DNA of 27,949 nt from CAZCBD01 sp964496755. GTDB taxonomy: Bacteria > Bacteroidota > Ignavibacteria > Ignavibacteriales > Melioribacteraceae. Positions 8,261 to 16,935 of the stretch are shown in pieces (within the stretch, counting starts at the first letter, position 1; every line of letters begins with the position of its first letter). The notes beneath the pieces are model-generated. The model was not told the origin of the DNA and did not search any database. It was given only the letters and a program-made list of their open reading frames with translations. Location: NCBI GenBank assembly GCA_964496755.1, contig CAZCBD010000010.1, forward strand, positions 1 to 27,949, written 5' to 3'. The position numbers and the translations under genes are program-made.

Positions 8261-9736
8261 ATGCTAAAAAGCACATTCAATATACTTTTAATATTGATAA
8301 TTGTTTCTTGTACCAACCAAGAAACAAACAATAGAAATGTTGATTTCGATTTCAATAGAATAAAAGAAAGAGGCAAACTCATTGCTTTAACCGGATATAA
8401 TGCTTATAGCTACTTTATTTACAAAGGACAACCCATGGGTTACGAATACGAACTTGTAAATAAATTATCCGAATTTTTAAATGTTAAACTCGAAATTAAA
8501 ATTGTAAAAAACATCGATAAGATGTTTGAAATGCTTTATAAGGGTGAAGGGGATTTAATAGCCTTTAATTTAACTATCACAAAAAGCAGGGCAAAACAGG
8601 TATCCTTTACCACACATCATTTAACTACCCGCCAAGTTCTGGTTCAAAGAAAACCGAAAAATTGGCGAAATATGATGTTGCATGTTATTGAAAAAAAACT
8701 TATTCGCTCTACGGTTGATTTGATCGGGAAAACAATAGTTGTTAGAAATGCTTCGGCATATCTGGAAAGATTGGCTCATCTATCGGAAGAAATCGGCGGA
8801 AATATAAAAGTCATAGAAGCAGACCCCGAATTAACAACTGACGATTTAATTGAAATGGTTGCTAACGGTGAAATCGATTACACTATTGCCGACAAAAATG
8901 TAGCAAGACTAAACCAAGCTTATTATAGCAATATTGATTTTAAAACCGACATTTCATTAGATCAAAGAGTTGGCTGGGCAGTTCGCAAAAATGCTGTTCA
9001 ACTTAGAGATACAATAAATTACTGGCTTGGCAAATTGAAAAAAAAGGTGGATTACTATGCCATTTATAATAGATACTTTAAAAATCGAAACGCTTTTAGA
9101 GTTCGACGAAGTAGCCTGTTTTTTGCCAGTACCAGCGGTAAAATATCAAAATATGATGAATTGCTTAAAAAATATTCAAAAAAAATAAATTGGGATTGGC
9201 GACTGATAGCATCACTAATTTATCAGGAATCACAATTTAACCCTAACGCAAAGTCTTGGGCCGGAGCAGTTGGATTAATGCAATTAATGCCAAGCACAAT
9301 TAAACAATATAAAGTCAATAATCCGCTTGACCCCGTACAAAATATTAAAGCGGGAATTAGACATTTAAATTGGTTGGATCGGTTTTGGAAAAAGAATATT
9401 AAGAATAAATTTGAAAGAGCAAAATTTGTTTTAGCATCTTATAATGTTGGCCTGGGACATATTTTAGATGCCAGAAGATTAGCAATTAAATTTAAAGCCG
9501 ATTCAACAAAATGGTATAATAATGTTGAAAAATATCTTCTAAAAAAATCACAAAAGAAGTTTTACAACGACCCTGTTGTAAAATACGGCTATTGCCGTGG
9601 AATTGAAACTTCAAATTACGTAAAACAAATTTTTAATAGATACAGCCACTACAAACAATTTGTAATTAAAGACTCGATAAAAACTCCACCCGCAGATTCA
9701 TTAGCAATTCCTAGGAAAAACAACAGTAAAGGTTGA
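8261..9736 (+). CDS. mltF: Membrane-bound lytic murein transglycosylase F-like lipoprotein
   Basis: Periplasmic enzyme predicted to cleave peptidoglycan glycan strands, leaving 1,6-anhydro-muramyl ends. The 491 residues show a lipoprotein signal ending in LIIVSC (lipid-modified C17). A family-3 solute-binding-like domain spans about 32-275 (KLIALTGYNAYSYFIYKGQPMGYEYEL). An SLT-type transglycosylase domain spans about 300-460: WDWRLIASLIYQESQF carries the catalytic glutamate E323, with AVGLMQLMPST and ASYNVGLGH following. This fusion is the MltF architecture (E. coli 518 residues). Ribosome-site complementarity before the ATG is weak. The last 36 bases overlap the 3' end of the opposite-strand histidine kinase. 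The binding-like domain is known in the family to regulate the enzyme by muropeptides; that is not visible here. Confidence 0.92.
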   Translation: MLKSTFNILLILIIVSCTNQETNNRNVDFDFNRIKERGKLIALTGYNAYSYFIYKGQPMGYEYELVNKLSEFLNVKLEIKIVKNIDKMFEMLYKGEGDLIAFNLTITKSRAKQVSFTTHHLTTRQVLVQRKPKNWRNMMLHVIEKKLIRSTVDLIGKTIVVRNASAYLERLAHLSEEIGGNIKVIEADPELTTDDLIEMVANGEIDYTIADKNVARLNQAYYSNIDFKTDISLDQRVGWAVRKNAVQLRDTINYWLGKLKKKVDYYAIYNRYFKNRNAFRVRRSSLFFASTSGKISKYDELLKKYSKKINWDWRLIASLIYQESQFNPNAKSWAGAVGLMQLMPSTIKQYKVNNPLDPVQNIKAGIRHLNWLDRFWKKNIKNKFERAKFVLASYNVGLGHILDARRLAIKFKADSTKWYNNVEKYLLKKSQKKFYNDPVVKYGYCRGIETSNYVKQIFNRYSHYKQFVIKDSIKTPPADSLAIPRKNNSKG

Positions 9737-11971
9737 CCCTTTCCCTTTTTCCGAATTAACACTAATCTTGGCGTTAATTATTTTTGAATAATTTTTAACT
9801 AATGATAACCCTAATCCGTTGCCCTCAAATTTTCTTGTATATCCGGAATCTTCTTGCGAAAAAGGCTCAAATAATTTCGGCAAATATTCTTTTGCTATTC
9901 CAATGCCTGTATCCGTTATCTTAAAACAAATATTTTTCTCTTCAACATTGAAAACCTCAATTATAACTTTACCGTTGTCTTTATTGTATTTAATTGCATT
10001 ATCAATTAAGTTTTCCACAATTTGTATTATGGAATTCTCATCTACATTTATTTCGTCATTAATATCATCTTGGACTAATAGTTCGAACTTAATATTTTTA
10101 GAAGACGCAAAATTTTTCATTTCGCTTAATATACTTTTAATTACATCGGCAATCAGATTCAATTTTTTTATACTGATGGAATAATTACCTGTTTGTATTT
10201 CAGACATATGTAAAAGTAAATCAACCGTTCTAATCAACCTTCGTCCGCCGGAATCAATAATATCAAAACTTTCCTTAATATCATCATCAACCTTATCTTC
10301 CAAATCATATTTTAAAAGTGAAGTAAAACTAAGAATTGCATTGATTGGTGTTCGGATTTCATGGGACATCTGAGCCAAAAACTCTGTTTTTAATTGTTCG
10401 GATTTTTCAGCCTTTTCTTTGGCAATTCGCATAGCTTCTTCGGCTTGAATATTTTCGGTAATATCCAAACAAGTACCAATAAACCCTGAAAAATATCCAT
10501 CCAAATCGTGAAACGGTTTAGCAAATTCTTTAATCCACCGATATTCATTTGTTGATTGCTTTAGTCTGAAAGTAGAAACAAGCGGTTCTCTTTTTTCCAA
10601 TGCGTTATTAAATTTTGTTAAATATTTTTCAATGTCATCAGGGTGAATACCGTTTTTCCAATTCTGGTCAAGCTCTTCATCCAAAGAACAACCTTTAAAT
10701 TTCAGCCAAGTTTTATTAAAATAATCACGTACACCTTCTTTGTTACAACGCCAAATCATAGTCGGGGAATCTTCTAGCAAAGTAAGGTAAAATTCGTTTG
10801 CCTTTTTTAGCTTTTGTTCATTTAATTTTTTTTCCGTTATATCTTCTTGTGCAGCAATATAGTGAGTAATTTGATTATTCTTATTGAGTACCGGAGAAAT
10901 TGAAACACTTTCCCAATAAAGTTTGCCCGATTTACTTTTGTTTTGAATTTCGCCTCTCCAAGATTTACCATTAGTAATTGATTCCCAAAGAGATTTATAA
11001 ATGGAACGCGGAGTATTGCCCGAATTAAATACGCTTGGAGTTTTTCCAATAATTTCTTCCTGTTTATATCCGCTTACCTGAGTAAAATGAGGATTAACAT
11101 ATTCGATACGTGCATTTGTGTCTGTAATAATAATGGAAACAGGACTTTGTTCAATAGCAACGGAAAGTCTGCTTATTTGATCTTCGGCAATTATTCTTTC
11201 GGTAACATCCCTAAGGTTTAATAAAATACCATTAATCTCGGTGTTGGCAAGTAAATTATTAAACGTGCCTTCTAAAAAATGAAAAGTTCTATCATAACTT
11301 TTAATCCGGAAAAGAGTTGATCTTATTGAAGCATTATTATTCTTTATTTCTTCAAAAAAATTTTGCAATCTAATTTTATCTTCGGAATGAATATATTCAA
11401 AAAGATTTTTCCCTAAAAAATCTTCGGGATTATATCCCAATATCGAACGAATAGACGGAGATTGATAATTAACAAATCCGTCTTTATCAATAATAGTAAT
11501 TAAGTCCGAAGAGTTTTCAATTAAGTTTCTAAATCGGATTTCACTTTTATATAAATTATTTTTAGCCTCATTTAATTTAAGCCCCAGTTCAATTTTTTCT
11601 TTTGCCTTTTCAACAACGGGAACAAGTATTTCGAGGAAATTCTGATCTTTCACCAAATAATCATAGGCACCAAGTTTCATCATTTCAACAGCAATTTTTT
11701 CGTCACCAAATCCCGTCATAATTATAAAAGGAATCTTAATACCTGACTCATGCAATTTTAAAATAATTTCTTTGCTTGAAAAATCTACTAATTTATAATC
11801 CATCAGCAATAAAGAAAATGTCCTGATTTTTAAAGTGTTCAAAGCTTCTTCTCCGGAATTAACAACCGTAACATCAAATCCTTTTCTGGATAACCTTTTT
11901 TTTATCAGAAAAGCCAGATTTTGATCATCTTCTACAACTATTATTTTAAACAAGCTTTGATTATTTGGCAT
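9701..11971 (-). CDS. Hybrid sensor histidine kinase, REC-PAS-PAS-PAS-HisKA-HATPase
   Basis: Cytosolic signalling kinase: no membrane segment or signal peptide is seen in 756 residues. An N-terminal receiver domain (about 8-125) has the acidic pair at 14-16, phospho-acceptor D58 in LLLMDYKL, T85 and K107. Three PAS/PAC sensor modules follow at about 143-262, 268-382 and 390-510; each ends in a DVTER/DITEK/DITEN-type PAC tail. The HisKA box SHEIRTPINAI holds the phospho-histidine near residue 536. The ATPase has DNAIKYN, DTGIGI and GNGLGLSL. With a receiver at the front it can be controlled by another kinase or by its partner regulator. It overlaps the upstream regulator gene by 11 nt, so translation is probably coupled. 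Signal and output are unknown. There is no DNA-binding domain. Confidence 0.93.
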   Translation of the reverse strand: MPNNQSLFKIIVVEDDQNLAFLIKKRLSRKGFDVTVVNSGEEALNTLKIRTFSLLLMDYKLVDFSSKEIILKLHESGIKIPFIIMTGFGDEKIAVEMMKLGAYDYLVKDQNFLEILVPVVEKAKEKIELGLKLNEAKNNLYKSEIRFRNLIENSSDLITIIDKDGFVNYQSPSIRSILGYNPEDFLGKNLFEYIHSEDKIRLQNFFEEIKNNNASIRSTLFRIKSYDRTFHFLEGTFNNLLANTEINGILLNLRDVTERIIAEDQISRLSVAIEQSPVSIIITDTNARIEYVNPHFTQVSGYKQEEIIGKTPSVFNSGNTPRSIYKSLWESITNGKSWRGEIQNKSKSGKLYWESVSISPVLNKNNQITHYIAAQEDITEKKLNEQKLKKANEFYLTLLEDSPTMIWRCNKEGVRDYFNKTWLKFKGCSLDEELDQNWKNGIHPDDIEKYLTKFNNALEKREPLVSTFRLKQSTNEYRWIKEFAKPFHDLDGYFSGFIGTCLDITENIQAEEAMRIAKEKAEKSEQLKTEFLAQMSHEIRTPINAILSFTSLLKYDLEDKVDDDIKESFDIIDSGGRRLIRTVDLLLHMSEIQTGNYSISIKKLNLIADVIKSILSEMKNFASSKNIKFELLVQDDINDEINVDENSIIQIVENLIDNAIKYNKDNGKVIIEVFNVEEKNICFKITDTGIGIAKEYLPKLFEPFSQEDSGYTRKFEGNGLGLSLVKNYSKIINAKISVNSEKGKGSTFTVVFPRNC

Positions 11972-12416
11972 TTTGGTAAACCTTATTTATAACAGGAACT
12001 TCTACTACTGTTAAGAACAATCCCAATTGAACAATAGCATCAATAAACTGTTTATAATCAATAGGTTTCACTATGTAAGTAGAACACCCTAACTTGTGAC
12101 ATTCATTAATCTCCTTCGGATCATCGGTTGTAGTAATAATGATGATTGGAATTTTCTTTAATTCCGGATCTTTTTTCAGTTGGGTTAAAACTTCAACACC
12201 ATCCACCTTGGGCATTCTTATATCAAGTAATAATAAAAAAGAATTTTCACTTGTATCTTCAATTTCCTTTTTTTGGAATAAAAAATCCAATACCTGTTGC
12301 CCATCCACAAAGTGGACAATATTATTTGAAATTCCGGCACGTTTTAGATTTTTTTTTATTAAAGCAGCATGCCCTGCATCATCTTCAGCAATTAATATCG
12401 TAACTTCTTTTTTCAT
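11961..12416 (-). CDS. Stand-alone response regulator (Rcp1/CheY-like receiver)
   Basis: Single receiver domain of 151 residues with no output domain. The acidic pocket is EDD (11-13), the phospho-acceptor is D65 in LLLLDIRMPKVDG, the conserved threonines are at 95-97 (IIIITTTDD) and the lysine is K117 in IVKPID. The LLLLDIRMPK and DFLFQKK features resemble the Rcp1 type that partners cytosolic PAS/phytochrome kinases. It is first in a two-gene unit: the kinase start lies 11 nt inside its 3' end. GAGG sits about 8 nt before the ATG. I infer a phosphorelay or feedback role with the downstream kinase. The real target cannot be told from sequence. Confidence 0.93.
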   Translation of the reverse strand: MKKEVTILIAEDDAGHAALIKKNLKRAGISNNIVHFVDGQQVLDFLFQKKEIEDTSENSFLLLLDIRMPKVDGVEVLTQLKKDPELKKIPIIIITTTDDPKEINECHKLGCSTYIVKPIDYKQFIDAIVQLGLFLTVVEVPVINKVYQNAK

Positions 12417-12529
12417 TTTTGCCTCAAGAATTTTTCGGATTTCTTAAAGATAAACTATTCTCTTTAAATTTGCTCTTTAAACTTGCATTGAAAACTTCAA
12501 CTATAATCGTTATTGATAATGATATTTTA

Positions 12530-12611
12530 AATATTAAATTAAATGCAATTAATTGAATATTATTGAGAGATAAAGGGATAGGAATTGATTGCATTTAAAA
12601 TTTAAAATATT
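12530..12611. repeat. Long imperfect inverted repeat (hairpin)
   Basis: AAATGCAATTAATT (12541-12554) matches AATTGATTGCATTT (12583-12596) as an inverted repeat with a single G-T pair and a 28-nt loop. The symmetry continues outwards through AATATT/AATATT ends with small bulges. It lies mid-way between divergent genes and has no T-tract. It could be an RNA element, an operator region or a chance feature of AT-rich DNA. Confidence 0.4.
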
Positions 12612-12713
12612 ATTTTAATAATCTTACTGTAAGTTTGTGTAATAAATCTTTTCATAAAAAACTTGAATAAGTAAAAGAATTATAATTTAAAAAGATTTTT
12701 TTTTAATCTTCAT

Positions 12714-12737
12714 GTTAATTAATTAACAAACTATAAT
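12714..12737 (+). promoter_or_regulatory. Palindrome plus TATAAT box before sdhC
   Basis: GTTAATTAATTAAC (12714-12727) is a perfect 14-bp palindrome. TATAAT follows at 12732-12737, about 19 nt before the sdhC start. Transcription from this box would leave only about a 12-nt leader that begins at the GGAGG site. It is therefore a candidate operator/promoter, not a secure one. AT-richness makes chance occurrence plausible. Confidence 0.3.
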
Positions 12738-12755
12738 ATAAATGTTGGAGGATTA

Positions 12756-13418
12756 ATGAATTGGCTATTTCGCAGCTTAAATTCATCAATCGGGAAAAAA
12801 ATATTAATGGCACTTACCGGGACGTTTTTAATTTTATTTCTGATTGGTCATCTTTTAGGAAATTTGCAATTATTTGCTCCTAACGCAGAAGAAGCTTTAA
12901 ATAATTATGCTCATTTCTTAAAACAATTTGGAGCAATTCTGGAAGTAATTGAAATTGTTTTAGGATTAATTTTCTTGTTTCATATAGTTAATAGTATTGT
13001 ATTAACCATTTCGAACAAAAAAGCAAGACCACAAAAATATGCAGTAAATGCATCTTCTAAGAATAGCACCTTTTCGTCCAGAACAATGATTTGGACGGGA
13101 AGCATTGTCGGTATATTTTTAATTGTGCACCTTAGAAATTTCTGGTATGAATTTGCATATGCCGAAACAGCTTCAAATTTATTTGAACTTGTTGTGAAAA
13201 CATTTCAAGATCCGATTTATTCAGGTTTTTATATTTTTGCGATGATTTTGCTCGGCTTTCATCTAAATCATGGTTTTCAAAGTGCTTTTCAAACATTTGG
13301 ATTGAATCATAAAAAATACACTCCGGTTATTAATTTTCTTGGTGCGGCTTTTTCCTTTTTAATTGCAGCCGGCTTTGCTTCAATGCCAATTTACTATTTA
13401 TTTTTCTATGGAGGTTAA
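12756..13418 (+). CDS. sdhC: Succinate dehydrogenase cytochrome b subunit (b558 family)
   Basis: Membrane anchor that binds haem b and quinone for complex II. The 220 residues contain about five hydrophobic helices (roughly 15-38, 57-86, 108-128, 155-175, 190-216). Histidines H32 (GHLLGN), H76, H125 (VHLRNFW) and H169/H172 (GFHLNHGFQSAFQTFG) sit in or next to the helices, matching the single-polypeptide b558-type anchor of Bacteroidota, epsilon-proteobacterial Frd and Bacillus. No separate sdhD is therefore expected, and none is present. A GGAGG lies 5 nt before the ATG. The gene opens the sdhCAB operon. Its last two glycine codons form the GGAGG ribosome site for sdhA. Confidence 0.95.
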   Translation: MNWLFRSLNSSIGKKILMALTGTFLILFLIGHLLGNLQLFAPNAEEALNNYAHFLKQFGAILEVIEIVLGLIFLFHIVNSIVLTISNKKARPQKYAVNASSKNSTFSSRTMIWTGSIVGIFLIVHLRNFWYEFAYAETASNLFELVVKTFQDPIYSGFYIFAMILLGFHLNHGFQSAFQTFGLNHKKYTPVINFLGAAFSFLIAAGFASMPIYYLFFYGG

Positions 13419-13419
13419 A

Positions 13420-15330
13420 ATGGTAAAATTAGACAGTAAAATTCCGGCCGGGCCAATTCAAGATAAATGGACAAATCATAAATTTAATCTTAAATTAGTT
13501 AATCCGGCAAATAAACGAAAATATACTATTATAGTTGTTGGAGCAGGTTTGGCAGGTGCTTCGGCTGCTGCAACTTTAGCTGAATTAGGCTATAATATTA
13601 AACTTTTTACTTATCATGATAGTAGCCGAAGAGCCCATAGCATTGCTGCTCAGGGTGGTATTAACGCTGCAAAAAATTATCAGAATGACGGTGATTCCGT
13701 TTACAGACTTTTTTACGATACGGTAAAGGGTGGCGACTTCAGATCACGCGAGGCTAATGTATATAGATTGGCCGAGGTTTCAAATAATATTATTGACCAA
13801 TGCGTTGCCCAAGGAGTTCCGTTTGCAAGAGATTATGGCGGCAATTTGGATAATCGCTCCTTTGGCGGTGCTCAGGTTTCCCGAACATTTTATGCAAAAG
13901 GTCAAACAGGACAGCAATTGTTATTGGGTGCAATCAGTGCATTAAATAGACAGATCGGCGCCGGGAAAGTGGAAGAAAAAACACGCTACGAATTAGTTGA
14001 TATTGTTGTTGTTGACGGACATGCCCGCGGTGTAATTGTTAGAAACTTAGTAACCGGAGAAATATCACGACATTCGGCTCATGCAGTTGTTTTGGCAACC
14101 GGTGGTTATGCAAATGTTTATTTCCTTTCTACAAATGCAATGAATAGTAATGCCACTGCAATATGGCGTGCACATAAAAAAGGTGCTTTTTTTGCAAACC
14201 CTTGCTTTACGCAAATTCACCCTACATGTTTACCCGTTCACGGCGAAAATCAATCAAAAAGAGCTTTGATGAGTGAAAGTTTAAGAAACGACGGAAGAAT
14301 TTGGGTTAGCAAAACAGCCGGAGACAAACGTCACCCGAATGATATACCCGAAAATGAAAGAGATTATTATCTTGAAAGAAAATATCCTTCTTTTGGCAAT
14401 TTAACCCCTCGCGATATTGCTTCGAGAAGTGCAAAAGAAGTGGTTGATGAAGGACGCGGAGCCGGTGGCGGCGAAGCTGTTTATCTTGATTTTAAAGATG
14501 CTATCAATCGTTTGGGTAAAGATGCTATTGAAGAAAAATACGGAAATTTATTCGAAATTTATGAAACTATTACCGGCAAAAACCCTTACAACGAACCCAT
14601 GATGATTTATCCGGCACCCCACTATACAATGGGCGGACTTTGGGTAGATTATAATTTAATGAGTACAATTCCGGGTTTGTTTGTACTTGGCGAAGCAAAC
14701 TTTTCCGATCATGGCGCAAATCGTTTGGGCGCATCCGCCCTTATGCAAGGTTTGGCTGACGGCTATTTTGTAATCCCATATACAATCGGGAATTACCTTG
14801 CCGAACATCGTGACCCTTTGCTTGATACCGATAGAAATGAATTTAAAGAAGCTGAAAATAATATCAAGGATCTAATCAGCAAATTACTTTCCATTAACGG
14901 CTCAAGAACCGTTGATGAAATTCATAAAGAATTGGGACAAATCCTTTGGCACAAAGTAGGCATGGCACGCGAAGAAAAGACTTTGAAAGAAGCAATCAAA
15001 GAAATTTCGGAACTTCGTGAAGAATTTTGGAAAAATGTAAAGGTAGTTGGAAAAGCTGATGATCTGAATCAGAATTTGGAAAGAGCCATGCGTGTTGTTG
15101 ATTATCTTGAATTAGCCGAACTTATGGCCAAAGATGCTTTAAACAGAGAAGAATCATGCGGTGGCCATTTTAGAATTGAACATCAAACCGAAGAAGGCGA
15201 AGCAAAAAGAAATGATGAGGAATTTGCATATACCGCCGCTTGGGAATTTGACGATATAGGCAAATGGAATTTGCACAAAGAAGAATTAACATTCGAAAAT
15301 GTTAAACTATCGCAAAGGAGTTATAAATAA
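13420..15330 (+). CDS. sdhA: Succinate dehydrogenase/fumarate reductase flavoprotein subunit
   Basis: Catalytic subunit that oxidises succinate to fumarate (or the reverse) at a covalent FAD, on the cytoplasmic face. I start at the ATG at 13420, one base after the sdhC stop, with GGAGG 7 nt upstream, giving 636 residues. An upstream ATG at 13363 would lie inside sdhC and give a nonsense leader. The FAD fold has GAGLAG (41-46). The covalent-flavin histidine is H73 in RRAHSIAAQGG. Substrate-site motifs include HPTCLP, LRNDGRIWV, PAPHYTMGGL and GEANFSDHGANRLGASAL. The C-terminus has VDYLELAELM and the EESCGGHFR signature. It is the type paired with a b558 anchor. Stop and the sdhB start share one base (TAATG). 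Confidence 0.97.
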   Translation: MVKLDSKIPAGPIQDKWTNHKFNLKLVNPANKRKYTIIVVGAGLAGASAAATLAELGYNIKLFTYHDSSRRAHSIAAQGGINAAKNYQNDGDSVYRLFYDTVKGGDFRSREANVYRLAEVSNNIIDQCVAQGVPFARDYGGNLDNRSFGGAQVSRTFYAKGQTGQQLLLGAISALNRQIGAGKVEEKTRYELVDIVVVDGHARGVIVRNLVTGEISRHSAHAVVLATGGYANVYFLSTNAMNSNATAIWRAHKKGAFFANPCFTQIHPTCLPVHGENQSKRALMSESLRNDGRIWVSKTAGDKRHPNDIPENERDYYLERKYPSFGNLTPRDIASRSAKEVVDEGRGAGGGEAVYLDFKDAINRLGKDAIEEKYGNLFEIYETITGKNPYNEPMMIYPAPHYTMGGLWVDYNLMSTIPGLFVLGEANFSDHGANRLGASALMQGLADGYFVIPYTIGNYLAEHRDPLLDTDRNEFKEAENNIKDLISKLLSINGSRTVDEIHKELGQILWHKVGMAREEKTLKEAIKEISELREEFWKNVKVVGKADDLNQNLERAMRVVDYLELAELMAKDALNREESCGGHFRIEHQTEEGEAKRNDEEFAYTAAWEFDDIGKWNLHKEELTFENVKLSQRSYK

Positions 15331-16100
15331 TGAGTGAAAATAATATAAATTTGAAGTTGAAAATCTGGCGTCAAGCCGGCCCAAATGCTGCGGGTACATT
15401 TTCAACATATGATATTAATGTTAGCACAGATGCTTCTTTTCTTGAAATGCTTGACCAATTAAATGAATCTCTTGAAAAAAAAGGCGAAGAACCTATTGCC
15501 TTTGAAAGTGATTGCCGAGAAGGAATTTGCGGAGCCTGCGGATTAGTTATTAACGGCCAACCACACGGACCCGTACCCAAAATTACTACTTGTCAGCTAC
15601 ACATGAGAAATTTTAAAAATGGAGAAACAATTTATGTTGAACCGTTTCGGGCAAAAGCTTTTCCTGTTTTAAAAGACTTAATTGTAGATAGAAGAGCAAT
15701 GGATAAAATATTACAAGAAGGTGGCTTTGTTTCAATAAATACCGGTGGCGTTCCTGATGCTAATGCAATTGCAATTTCAAAAGATAATGCCGCCGAAGCA
15801 TTTAATGCAGCTGCTTGTATTGGATGTGGTGCTTGTGTTGCTTCTTGCAAAAATGCATCGGCAATGCTGTTTGTAAGTGCAAAAGTTTCGCAATATGCCC
15901 TGCTTCCGCAAGGACAACCCGAACGTGAAATCCGAGTTCAAAAAATGGTAGCCAAAATGGATGAAATGGGATTCGGAGCCTGTACTAATACTTACGCCTG
16001 CGAAGCTGAATGCCCAAAAAGTATTTCCGTATCAAATATTGCACGTCTTAATCGTGAATTTTTAACGGCAAAAGTAAAATCAAAAAATATCGATTTATAA
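15330..16100 (+). CDS. sdhB: Succinate dehydrogenase/fumarate reductase iron-sulfur subunit
   Basis: Electron-transfer subunit linking the flavoprotein to the quinone site. The 256 residues carry the 2Fe-2S ligands C62, C67, C70 and C88 (SDCREGICGAC...TTCQLHM). The second domain has AACIGCGACVASC (C163, C166, C169, C173) and C218, C224, C228 (GACTNTYACEAECPK). By comparison with E. coli SdhB these give a 4Fe-4S (C163, C166, C169, C228) and a 3Fe-4S (C173, C218, C224) cluster, so all three centres are present. AGGAG lies 9 nt before the start, inside the end of sdhA. Last gene of the operon, followed by a strong terminator. Confidence 0.97.
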   Translation: MSENNINLKLKIWRQAGPNAAGTFSTYDINVSTDASFLEMLDQLNESLEKKGEEPIAFESDCREGICGACGLVINGQPHGPVPKITTCQLHMRNFKNGETIYVEPFRAKAFPVLKDLIVDRRAMDKILQEGGFVSINTGGVPDANAIAISKDNAAEAFNAAACIGCGACVASCKNASAMLFVSAKVSQYALLPQGQPEREIRVQKMVAKMDEMGFGACTNTYACEAECPKSISVSNIARLNREFLTAKVKSKNIDL

Positions 16101-16121
16101 AAATTTACCCCCCTCGATTAT

Positions 16122-16148
16122 AAAACCCGACTTGCGTCGGGTTTTTTT
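16122..16148. terminator. Bidirectional intrinsic terminator between sdhB and pdxH
   Basis: AAAACCCGAC (16122-16131), loop TTGC, then GTCGGGTTTT (16136-16145) and a run of seven T to 16148. The 10-bp stem with a T-tract ends sdhCAB. On the other strand the stem is preceded by A and followed by TTTTAT, so it also ends pdxH. The pdxH stop codon overlaps its edge. Confidence 0.9.
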
Positions 16149-16785
16149 ATGGAGACAATCTTCTAATTTCCCAATCCTGAAATTTGTTCTTCACATAAAC
16201 TATTCTATCGTGTAATCTTCTATCTCTTCCCATCCAAAATTCAAACTCAAAAGGAACAACCGAATACCCTTTCCAATGTTCGGGCTTGGGAATTTCTTTA
16301 TTTTTAAACTTTCCGGATTCTTCTTTAAATCTATTTTCCAAAAAGTCTCTGTTCGGAATTGTTTTACTTTGTACCGAAACTCGTGCAGCTATTTTACTTT
16401 CCCTGGGCCTGGTTGCAAAATATTTTTCGGCAAAACTATTCTTGCTTTCTCTTACTCTTCCAATTATCCTGATTTGAAGAAATAATTTATCCCAATAAAA
16501 TAGTAAAGAAACATTAGGATTTTTAGAAAATTCAATTTCTTTTCTACTTCCCTTGCCGGAAAAAAAAGTAAATTCATTTTCGGAAAAATCTTTTAACAAA
16601 ACAATCCGCGAAGAAGGAATATTATTATTCACCGTAGATAAAACCATTGCATTCGGAGTTAAAAAATTTTCTTTCCGTACTATTTCAAAAAAACGACTAA
16701 ACAAATCGAACGGATTTTTGGGTAAATCATTTTCATCCAAAGATTTACCATAATATTCAATTCGTGTATTATAAAGTTTTTCCAT
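16147..16785 (-). CDS. pdxH: Pyridoxine/pyridoxamine 5'-phosphate oxidase
   Basis: FMN enzyme that oxidises PNP/PMP to pyridoxal 5'-phosphate with oxygen. The 212 residues match the family length (E. coli 218). Visible family segments are NPFDLF (24-29), the FMN-binding SSRIVLLKDF (58-67), FFSGKGSRKEIEF (74-86), YFATRPRESKIAARVSVQS (122-140), and the C-terminal GYSVVPFEFEFWMGRDRRLHDR, with RLHDR at 190-194. That last motif binds PLP and is diagnostic. It stands alone, convergent with sdhB and ending within the shared terminator. An oxygen-dependent PLP step suggests the host meets oxygen at least at times. Confidence 0.95.
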   Translation of the reverse strand: MEKLYNTRIEYYGKSLDENDLPKNPFDLFSRFFEIVRKENFLTPNAMVLSTVNNNIPSSRIVLLKDFSENEFTFFSGKGSRKEIEFSKNPNVSLLFYWDKLFLQIRIIGRVRESKNSFAEKYFATRPRESKIAARVSVQSKTIPNRDFLENRFKEESGKFKNKEIPKPEHWKGYSVVPFEFEFWMGRDRRLHDRIVYVKNKFQDWEIRRLSP

Positions 16786-16935
16786 AATTAAGATAAAATA
16801 TCCGAATATTTTATCTTAATTTATAAAAAGCATTTAAATAATAAAAATCTTTGATGTATTATTTTTTTATTTTGCTTTCTATATACTTATTTTTATTATT
16901 AAAATTCAAACCATTTAAGTCCAATTGGAGAATCA

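Larger units (their letters stand above)
12417..12755. other. 339-bp divergent spacer between the regulator gene and sdhC
   Basis: Contains promoters for both directions but no supported gene. Two symmetry elements stand out: the long imperfect inverted repeat at 12530-12611 and the perfect 14-bp palindrome at 12714-12727. Both are listed separately. Confidence 0.6.

Noticed and set aside
13363..13419. Upstream ATG for sdhA
   Set aside because: The extra 19 residues overlap sdhC in another frame and do not resemble flavoprotein subunits. The ATG at 13420 has a GGAGG site.
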